40,351 nt of DNA. Source: Deltaproteobacteria bacterium (GTDB lineage Bacteria; Myxococcota_A; UBA9042; PHBI01; JACKFB01). Both the position numbers and the translations under genes were made by a program. A model generated the notes under the pieces. It was not told the DNA's origin and ran no database searches. It saw nothing but the letters and a program-made list of their open reading frames with translations. The stretch covers positions 1-40,351 of the forward strand of contig JACKFB010000029.1 in NCBI GenBank assembly GCA_020632695.1. Reading direction: 5' to 3'. Positions 34,457 to 40,351 of this stretch are shown here, in pieces; position 1 is the first letter of the stretch, and each line of letters opens with the position of its first letter.

Positions 34457-36631
34457 TCAGCCGAAATCTACAAAGGGAGTGGCGTCGGACTCGCCGTCCG
34501 CAGCCTCAGGGGCGAGCGCGATCGAGCGCACACAGATTCGCGCCAGCTCATCGCTGCAAGGAAACGCGAGCGCCGCCGCAACGCGGGCACATTGCTCGCT
34601 CGTCATCGGAACGCCCTCGACGGCGAGGGCCAGACCCGCGGCCCGCAGACGGCGCGCCGCTGCCGCTGTTGCGCCCGTGCCGTCGCCGCGGCGCAGTGCG
34701 GCGAGGATGCCTGGCGTCCTCGGCAGGCGGGTCTTCGGGTCGTCTGGCGTCACCGGGTTCACCCGGTGTACCGCCAACGCACACAGCGCATAGCCCGGCG
34801 GCAGGAAGCTCACCGGCCGCGAGGCCGGCTTGGACGGAAAGCCGACGTTGCTCGGGTGAACCAGCGCGTACGCCCGAACCAGCGCATCCAAGCGCTCCAG
34901 ATCCACCGTCCCTTCGAGAAACGCCCGAAGGGCACTTGCCAGGGGTGGCCGCGACGCGAGGGTCGGCCTGCGCCCATCCGACCCGTCCGTGACCTGGGCC
35001 GACTCGATGTCCTCACGAGCGACGACATCGGCCAGCCCTCTCGCCAGCGGCGCCTCGCCCCAGACCGTCCGATAGTCCTCATGCGCCATCCACGACACCT
35101 GTCGCTTGCCCCACCGCGCCAGGGTCAGGCGCTCCCGAATCGGCGTCGAGGCCAGCGACATCGCGAGCTGGTGTTCGAAGCTGCCGTCGCGGGCCTGCGC
35201 CAACCACCGTTGCGGGAGAGGAGGCACCGGGCGCAGCTTCTCGCGGCCTGCCGGCGAGCGAGAAAACGTCGCTTCGGCGTCCGCAAGCGTCCCCATCAAG
35301 GCCTGCACCGCCAGCGGCCCCTCCGCCTTGGCCAGCTCGAAGATCGCCCGCTCGACCGCTTTCGCGGCGCGACCCCACGACGCCGCCGCGTGCTGCGCCC
35401 GCGCGGCGCGCCGGAGCTGATCGAGCCAGCGCGCCAGCGGCTCATCGATGAGATCGAGCTTCGGATTGCGCCGCACCTCCCATCGGCCCAAGGGCGTCGC
35501 GAAGTACGACTTGCCGTTTCGCTGATGGAACCCGTAGCGCGTGAACGCGTCGATGCCTCTGTCGACGCCGAGGGTCCCGATCGCCCTCACGAAGTCGACC
35601 GCGTGAACCGCAGCCTTCCTTCCAATCTCGGCGCGGCCCTCACCGAACAGGCGTGCCAGCTCCTCGCGCCCGGTCGGGCGCTTCCACAGGGGCAACCACA
35701 GCTCGTTGCGGGACTTGTCTTCATCGGCCGACGCGGAGGACGCATACCCCGCCCCCACCGCCCGCACGGAGAAGGGATAGGTGAGCGCGCCCGGGCCCAC
35801 CTGGTCGAGCTTCCGCGTCGTCGCCGACGCGAGGAGTAGCGTGCCCTCCAACAGCAGGATGAAGTCCCAGGGGTTCACCAGCGAATCGCCGCTGAAGCCG
35901 GGCGCCGCATTCCCTCCGCCGACGCCCTGGGGGTCGAACTGACCGATGGCCGCCTTCGTCAGCCCCTTTGTCGGGCGGCCGAAGATGGCAGCAGACCACA
36001 ACCCGTCGCTGGCCTTCGTCGGCGCGCCGCTCCCGAAGTCGAAGACCTCCGCCAATCGCTGGTAGAAGTTCGACGCGAAGTCCAAGGCTCCTTCCGTACC
36101 GCCCGTCCCGAGGATTGGTGGAAACCCCAGGGACTCCACGTCCACGACCAGGGCCGCGTCCAGCCACCCGACGGCCTCATCGCTGAGCCTGTCGCGCAGC
36201 CTGTTGACCAGGGTGACCTTCGCCTCCTCCTTCGGGGCCTCGGAGAGGCCCAGCCGGTCCACCTCACGCCGTGCAACCTCCAACGCGTCTCGGAAGGCTC
36301 CCAGACGTGCCGCAGCGGAGCCCACGACCTCGGACAGCGTCTTGGTCGCGGTCGTCTCCTTCTCCCGCACGCCGGTATCCTTCTCGTTCCGGAAGTAGAA
36401 CCCGCCTGCACCGTTCCAGGGATTCGCGACCGGCGTCGGTCGATACTCCTCGAGGAAGAACCGCTTCAGCGCGTCGCGACCCAGGGTCGTCTGGATGGCA
36501 AAGCCCTCGGGCGTCCAGCGGCCGCGCGCGCTCGCATCCGCCTGCTCACTCACGAGCCTGAGTACCCCCAATGCCTTGAGGTAGGCCCCCAGCGGTTCCG
36601 GCTGGCATCCCGTCAGTACATGCTCAGGCAT
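34457..36631 (-). CDS. csx17: Type I-G CRISPR-associated protein Csx17 (Cas8-like large subunit)
   Basis: The 724-aa product begins MPEHVLTGCQPEPLGAYLKA, then LGVLRLVSEQAD and later NPWNGAGGFYFR, all hallmarks of Csx17. Csx17 is the likely large (Cas8) subunit of type I-G Cascade, involved in PAM recognition and Cas3 recruitment. A region near 225-275 (QFDPQGVGGGNAAPGF, NPWDFILLLEGTLLLASA) is also typical. The ATG overlaps the 3' end of cas3 by 8 nt, so expression is coupled. No frameshift is visible. Confidence 0.9.
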   Translation of the reverse strand: MPEHVLTGCQPEPLGAYLKALGVLRLVSEQADASARGRWTPEGFAIQTTLGRDALKRFFLEEYRPTPVANPWNGAGGFYFRNEKDTGVREKETTATKTLSEVVGSAAARLGAFRDALEVARREVDRLGLSEAPKEEAKVTLVNRLRDRLSDEAVGWLDAALVVDVESLGFPPILGTGGTEGALDFASNFYQRLAEVFDFGSGAPTKASDGLWSAAIFGRPTKGLTKAAIGQFDPQGVGGGNAAPGFSGDSLVNPWDFILLLEGTLLLASATTRKLDQVGPGALTYPFSVRAVGAGYASSASADEDKSRNELWLPLWKRPTGREELARLFGEGRAEIGRKAAVHAVDFVRAIGTLGVDRGIDAFTRYGFHQRNGKSYFATPLGRWEVRRNPKLDLIDEPLARWLDQLRRAARAQHAAASWGRAAKAVERAIFELAKAEGPLAVQALMGTLADAEATFSRSPAGREKLRPVPPLPQRWLAQARDGSFEHQLAMSLASTPIRERLTLARWGKRQVSWMAHEDYRTVWGEAPLARGLADVVAREDIESAQVTDGSDGRRPTLASRPPLASALRAFLEGTVDLERLDALVRAYALVHPSNVGFPSKPASRPVSFLPPGYALCALAVHRVNPVTPDDPKTRLPRTPGILAALRRGDGTGATAAAARRLRAAGLALAVEGVPMTSEQCARVAAALAFPCSDELARICVRSIALAPEAADGESDATPFVDFG

Positions 36632-39029
36632 TGGTCAACGCCTCCTCGCCAGCAGCGCGCTTCGCAGAGGCACGCCAGTCCGCCACGCGCACTATCGTCT
36701 CCATCATCGCCAGACGGAAAGGGCCCCACGTCTCGGCGAGGCCCAGGGCGCGCGCCGTCCAGCTCGGTCGCAACTCGCCCCCCATCGCCATCAGATCGAG
36801 CCGCAGGGTCGTGGCCGGGACCGTGAGCCCATCGCCGAGCGAGGTCGCGGGAAGCTCGTCGCCGTCGTACACCCCGAGCGCGAACAGCCGCTCGTCGCCG
36901 GGGCCCTTCTCAGTGGGTCGCGACCGGATCGAGAGCCGTACCTTCCCGTGGTGGCACGCCGCCAGATATGCCGCCAGATCCGAGCGCCCCTGCTCGATCA
37001 TGGCGAGCGCGCTGGCAAGCTCGTGCCTGAAATGCGACCGCTCGCACCTGCTCCCCCCCGCGCGCCCGTCGCTCTTCGCCCAGGGACCATGGCCGCGCTC
37101 CGACGCATCGTCGGCCAGTGCCGACACGAGCATGGCCTGGAACGTCTCGTGCGCCTTCCCCAGGTCGTGCCATTGAGCGGCTTCCACGATCTCGTCCCAG
37201 GGGAGGTCGTAGGCGAGCTCTGTCCGCAGACCCTCGCAGGCCTCACGCGCATCGACCGAGTGCTGAGCCAGCGTGACGAAACAGGCCGCGCTCTTCGCGA
37301 GACGGTCGGCCTGGTCGTCGTCCTGCGGGATCGCGGTGACCGGAACTGCCGAGGGCGTACGCTTGGGATCCCCAGTCCATCCCAGCTCCCCGTCGTATCC
37401 ACCAGCGCTGGTCGAGAGCAGATACGCCGCCCCGGGCACCAACCGATCGCCTTGACGCTGCCACTCGCCCTCGAGCGAGTCCCAACGCCAGCACGCGTCG
37501 GCGTCCTTCTTGGTGGCCTTCTTGATGAAGTCCTTGGCAGCGCCGATGGGCACGGCGCACAGCTCGTCGCGGTGCAAGGCCGCGGCATCTCTCGACGGCT
37601 CCGTCCCGAAGTCGCGCCAGGCGAAGCGGACCTCGGCCCTGTCCGCCTCCCGGATCCAGCGTGACACGTCGAGGTCGCGACCGTTCAGATCGGCGGTAGT
37701 GTCGAAGAGCTCGTACGCGTCGCGCCGCCGGATGACCGGGCCTGCCGGCTCCTGCTCGTCAGGATGCCCGGCGGCGAGCGCGTGGGGTGCGGCGTCGTGG
37801 TGTCGCCGGACCAGCTCTCTCGCGTGGGCGAGTTCGGCGGGCGCGTAAGGAGCAGCCTTCTTGGCATGGTCCGCCGTCGCCTTCGCCAGGTCCTTCTCGG
37901 GGAGACCCGGATCCGGCGGCTCGAGATCGATGACCACGATGCGCGCGTCACCGTCCTTCCCCTTCCGGTTGCAGCGACCGAAGCGCTGGACCAGCGACGG
38001 CCAGGGAGCCAGCTCCGTGAACAGCGTCTTCGAGGAGATATCGACGCCCGCCTCGATCGCCTGGGTTGCGACCAGCACGCCGGTCCACCCCTCCGCCAGC
38101 ACCTCGCGCTCGACCTTCCGCCGGTCCTCCGGCCGGAAGCGCGAGTGGAGCAGGGCCTTTTCGCCGATATCGAGCGCGCTGAAGACCGCCTGCGCCCGCG
38201 CCACCCGATTCAGCACGACGATGGATCGGGTCCCGGGTACGTGAGCTTCGGCAACCGCCGTGGCGATGGCCTTCGCGTAGCTCTTGTCGTCGGGGTCGGG
38301 GAAGTCCGTGCCCAGCACCAACGACTTGCGCGCGTGCAGACAGTCCGCGAGCCGACCGGGCCGGAGGTCGTCTGCTTCAAGCGACTGCGCGGCGCGAGCC
38401 CCGTCTCGAGCGTCCACGGTGTCCAGCAATCGCTCGTCCAGCGTCGCGCTCATGTAGACGGAGTGCGTCCCGCCTGTGGAGGACCACAGCGCTCGGAACG
38501 CCTGGAGCTGCGCGCTGGTGGACAGCCCAACCCCCATGAGCTGGACCTCGTCCAGGACCCACAGGCAGTCGTTGTTGAGCAACGCATATTGCATCGGCCA
38601 GCGATACCGGCTGACGGCATAGCCGCGGTTCAGCGCCCTCGACAGAAGCTGGTCCTGCGTTCCGATGAGGATCGCATCGGCATCAGGATGCTCGTCGAAG
38701 GAGTCCTGCACCGCGCCGCCCAGCAAGCTGTAGACCCGCACCTTGTCGCCGAGGCCGAGCTGCTCGAGCCAGCCCTCCGCCGCAGTCGCCGTCTGCGTCA
38801 CGAGCGACCGCATCGGCAGGCAGAACACGAGACGCCGCGGCGTGCGCGCGCGCAGGTCGGTCGCCGCATATCGACGACGCCACAACCAGCCCAGCACCGC
38901 CGTCGCCGTCTTGCCCGCGCCTGTCGGCGCCCGCAGCAGATCCGGCAGCGAAGCGCTTTGCGCGAACCGTCGCTGGAACGGATACGGCGCGAACCCCGTC
39001 GCGCGCTCGAACAGCTCGTCGTAGTCCAT
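36624..39029 (-). CDS. cas3: Cas3 helicase with C-terminal HD nuclease domain
   Basis: The start is ATG 39029 (MDYDELFERATGF); the frame opens at a TTG (39140) but family starts favour the internal Met. The product is 801 aa. Helicase motifs run in order: APTGAGKTA (Walker A, about 35), VLDEVQLMG (DEAD-like box), SVYMSATLDE, ATQAIEAGVDIS and LVQRFGRCNRKGKDG (motif VI). The C-terminal third holds the HD nuclease: WHDLGKAHETFQAML, then HFRHELASALAM and LAACHHGKVRL. A C-terminal HD is the type I-G/I-U arrangement, opposite to most type I Cas3 proteins. It is the first gene of the cas operon and is immediately followed by csx17. Confidence 0.95.
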   Translation of the reverse strand: MDYDELFERATGFAPYPFQRRFAQSASLPDLLRAPTGAGKTATAVLGWLWRRRYAATDLRARTPRRLVFCLPMRSLVTQTATAAEGWLEQLGLGDKVRVYSLLGGAVQDSFDEHPDADAILIGTQDQLLSRALNRGYAVSRYRWPMQYALLNNDCLWVLDEVQLMGVGLSTSAQLQAFRALWSSTGGTHSVYMSATLDERLLDTVDARDGARAAQSLEADDLRPGRLADCLHARKSLVLGTDFPDPDDKSYAKAIATAVAEAHVPGTRSIVVLNRVARAQAVFSALDIGEKALLHSRFRPEDRRKVEREVLAEGWTGVLVATQAIEAGVDISSKTLFTELAPWPSLVQRFGRCNRKGKDGDARIVVIDLEPPDPGLPEKDLAKATADHAKKAAPYAPAELAHARELVRRHHDAAPHALAAGHPDEQEPAGPVIRRRDAYELFDTTADLNGRDLDVSRWIREADRAEVRFAWRDFGTEPSRDAAALHRDELCAVPIGAAKDFIKKATKKDADACWRWDSLEGEWQRQGDRLVPGAAYLLSTSAGGYDGELGWTGDPKRTPSAVPVTAIPQDDDQADRLAKSAACFVTLAQHSVDAREACEGLRTELAYDLPWDEIVEAAQWHDLGKAHETFQAMLVSALADDASERGHGPWAKSDGRAGGSRCERSHFRHELASALAMIEQGRSDLAAYLAACHHGKVRLSIRSRPTEKGPGDERLFALGVYDGDELPATSLGDGLTVPATTLRLDLMAMGGELRPSWTARALGLAETWGPFRLAMMETIVRVADWRASAKRAAGEEALTNA

Positions 39030-39125
39030 GATCTCAGCCCGCTCGTCCGTGGTGCGCTTGGTGAAAGCCGTTCGCCGCAGGTCGTGGGCACCGTTCTGCC
39101 ACGTACCGTCAGCTCTATCCCGCAC

Positions 39126-39139
39126 TGAACAGAAGTTCA
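39126..39139. promoter_or_regulatory. GAAC-N4-GTTC dyad upstream of cas3 (LexA-box-like)
   Basis: TGAAC-AGAA-GTTCA (5-bp perfect arms) lies 97-110 bp upstream of the cas3 ATG. On the minus strand it overlaps TTGAAC, with TAGAGC 17 nt further on, a weak promoter-like pair. GAAC-N4-GTTC is the LexA box of Gram-positive bacteria, and the GTTC half-site also appears in LexA sites of Myxococcus. It may equally be an operator for another regulator. Confidence 0.45.
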
Positions 39140-39224
39140 ACCGGCGCTGTGTCGATTCTACCGATGGCCGCGTACGCGGGGGCGACTGTCGTCGCGATCC
39201 GGCCGCAACACAGCGACCGCGGAT

Positions 39225-39518
39225 TCACCGCCCAGAGCACGCACGGACCGCGTCTTCCGGGTAGTGCGAGCGCCCGCCGAGTCCCTCCATGAAACGAATG
39301 CTTAGTCGGCGCGCGCGGAAAATCCAGACCCCGGCGATCCATTCGCCGGCGACATCGACATCGAGCCACTGCCCGCACTCGCTGACGCGGACTACCACCC
39401 CCTGCAGAGTGGTGTCGGGCGTCGAAGGGTCTTCGGGCGAAACCTCCACTGTGTCGCCGCGCTTGTACCTCGGATTCAACATGGTCGCGATGATGCCGAC
39501 AACCTTGCCCGATGTCAA
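39225..39518 (-). CDS. Small protein, SH3-like barrel, uncharacterised
   Basis: The product is 97 aa from ATG 39518; an internal ATG (MLNPRYKRGDTVEV) is also possible. The sequence after it is strand-rich with conserved-looking turns (RYKRGDTVEVSPEDPSTPD, GVVVRVSECGQWLDVDV, EWIAGVWIFRARRLS). It reads like a small KOW/SH3-type domain. It is on the same strand as cas3 and ends about 195 bp upstream of it. No family is recognised; it could be an accessory of the cas locus or unrelated. Confidence 0.5.
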   Translation of the reverse strand: MTSGKVVGIIATMLNPRYKRGDTVEVSPEDPSTPDTTLQGVVVRVSECGQWLDVDVAGEWIAGVWIFRARRLSIRFMEGLGGRSHYPEDAVRACSGR

Positions 39519-39566
39519 GAGATTTCATTCCGTAGAAGTCTACTATCAACCTTCGCCGTCCGCCGC

Positions 39567-39594
39567 TTGAAACACGACCCCGCGAGCAGATACC
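39567..39594 (+). promoter_or_regulatory. Possible promoter of the toxin-antitoxin pair
   Basis: TTGAAA (39567-39572) and GATACC (39589-39594) are spaced 16 nt, about 50-80 bp upstream of the toxin-like gene. The -10 is poor; this is a motif match only. Confidence 0.3.
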
Positions 39595-39646
39595 TTTCGC
39601 CGCGGCGGCTGCAGGCATCCCGGGGGATTTCCTCCTCCGGGCCCCC

Positions 39647-39931
39647 TTGAAGGTACGGCATGAATTCTCCTCGGAGATGGCCCGAAGCCTGCAGCCGCCG
39701 CCTCGACGACCGAATGTCCTCACCTCTCACGCGCTGGCGGCGCTCGCGGACGAGGGGTGCGATCAGCTCTTCGCTATCGACGAGATACTCGTGGCCTGGC
39801 GTGATGACGATGTGCAACGGGATCGGCGGCATGCAGGACGGTGGGTGGCTTTCGGCACCCGCCTCGCTGTGGTGTTGGAGATCGACGATCACCTTTGCGT
39901 CGTCACGGTCTTCGAGGCCCGACTGGGGTGA
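39647..39931 (+). CDS. Probable DUF4258-like toxin of a type II toxin-antitoxin pair
   Basis: The product is 94 aa from TTG 39647, or 84 aa from ATG 39677; neither has a convincing ribosome binding site. After a basic Pro-rich head the sequence follows the DUF4258/BrnT-like small RNase fold. It has an HA motif (TSHALAALADEG), an acidic helix (AIDEILVAWRDDD), then VQRDRRHAGRWVAFGTRLAV and VVLEIDDHLCVVTVFEARLG, ending in the usual TVF-type strand. It ends 3 nt before an MqsA-like antitoxin gene. DUF4258 genes are often paired with zinc-finger MqsA/YgiT antitoxins, which supports the call. The head of this protein is unusually long and may be non-coding. Confidence 0.6.
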   Translation: MKVRHEFSSEMARSLQPPPRRPNVLTSHALAALADEGCDQLFAIDEILVAWRDDDVQRDRRHAGRWVAFGTRLAVVLEIDDHLCVVTVFEARLG

Positions 39932-39934
39932 GCC

Positions 39935-40351
39935 ATGACCCGTTGCCCTCATTGCGGCTCGGGGGCGCTCAGCGCCGAGCGCCTCGTCCGGCCTGTCGCG
40001 GACGCGTTGCCGGGCGTCGTGGTCGATGGGCTGGAGCGTTGGACATGCGGCGGCTGTGGCGAGGTGATGGATGTCTGGCCTCGGGCAGCGCCGCTCCTCG
40101 AGTTGGTGTTGCGACTGGTGCTGGCCAAGGGCTCGCGGCTCTCACCGGCGGAGTTCCGTTGGCTGCGGGAGCGTCTCGGCTGGAAGAGCAACGAGTTGGC
40201 CGCGCGCTTCGGGGTCACTCCCGAGATCGTGTCCAAGTGGGAGCGCGGGCGCTCGCGGGTGTCCAGCCAGGCCGACCGGTTGCTGCGCGCGCTTGTGGCG
40301 CTGCACCGTGGCGTCCCAGCCGAGGGCGTCTGCCTGGCGCTCGCGGACGGT
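39935..40351 (+). CDS. MqsA-family (YgiT-type zinc finger plus HTH) antitoxin, partial
   Basis: ATG 39935 begins MTRCPHCGSGAL. With CGGCGEVMD near 40 this gives two CxxC pairs, the zinc site of MqsA/YgiT antitoxins. The C-terminal part is an HTH_XRE domain: RLSPAEFRWLRERLGWKSN, then LAARFGVTPEIVSKWERGRS, with the typical recognition-helix ending. The frame is open at the window end after 139 codons, so the C-terminus is missing. It follows the toxin-like gene by 3 nt, in the toxin-first order normal for MqsRA-type loci, and probably represses its own operon. Confidence 0.85.
   Translation, partial: MTRCPHCGSGALSAERLVRPVADALPGVVVDGLERWTCGGCGEVMDVWPRAAPLLELVLRLVLAKGSRLSPAEFRWLRERLGWKSNELAARFGVTPEIVSKWERGRSRVSSQADRLLRALVALHRGVPAEGVCLALADG

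Noticed and set aside
28209..39029. CRISPR array next to the cas genes
   Set aside because: No regularly spaced direct repeats are visible in intergenic DNA on either side of the operon.
39515..39952. Minus-strand frame of 145 codons opposite the toxin-like gene
   Set aside because: It overlaps the better-supported toxin/antitoxin pair, has no recognised motif and has a polar, Arg-rich composition.

Overview
The window is GC-rich and carries many long false reading frames opposite or beside real genes. Secreted lipoproteins with cysteine-rich linkers, Asp/Thr/Glu-rich tracts and RCC1 propellers, a di-haem cytochrome and a PHP lipoprotein are the style of Myxococcota and related former Deltaproteobacteria. 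That placement is inference from gene content; there is no rRNA or other marker.

Region A (1-6663) looks like the right end of an integrated element. It holds an IS66-type tnpA running off the left edge and an intact IS3-family element (437-1871) with terminal inverted repeats, a 5-bp AAGCT target duplication and a programmed -1 frameshift. The IS3 copy sits inside a decayed IS1634/IS4-like transposase gene. Next come an IS66 transposase remnant, two uncharacterised genes in visibly AT-richer DNA, and a parB gene. The region ends at 6618-6663 in a 3' fragment of a tRNA-Gly(CCC) gene, cut in the anticodon loop and lacking its 5' half, followed by a strong terminator. This is the expected structure of an att site left by a tRNA-targeting integrase.

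Region B (6664-28188) looks like host chromosome. It contains a phage-holin-like membrane protein, two small exported proteins, a di-haem cytochrome lipoprotein coupled to a Cys-rich lipoprotein, and a 610-aa lipoprotein with a long T-D/T-E repeat. It continues with a HEAT-like protein coupled to an unknown 424-aa protein, a PHP-domain lipoprotein, and a 1709-aa lipoprotein with 21 RCC1 repeats in three sets of seven. A short gene upstream of the RCC1 gene is frameshifted inside a hexamer tract, which currently joins the two frames. Then come a crotonase, a six-Asp-box BNR protein with its MoaD/ThiS partner, and a WYL regulator.

Region C (28209-39029, minus strand) is a type I-G (formerly I-U) CRISPR-Cas effector operon: cas3 with a C-terminal HD domain, csx17, csb1 and csb2. 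It is followed on the same strand by a Phd/YefM-like antitoxin without a toxin, a large protein with a degenerate P-loop and TPR-like helices, and an overlapping MBL-fold hydrolase. No cas1, cas2, cas4 or CRISPR array is visible. The P-loop/TPR plus MBL pair is the best candidate for an undescribed defence module; its layout recalls Avs1-type systems. A GAAC-N4-GTTC dyad upstream of cas3 suggests LexA-like control.

Region D (39225-40351) has a small unknown gene and a probable toxin-antitoxin pair: a DUF4258-like toxin and an MqsA-family antitoxin cut by the window end.
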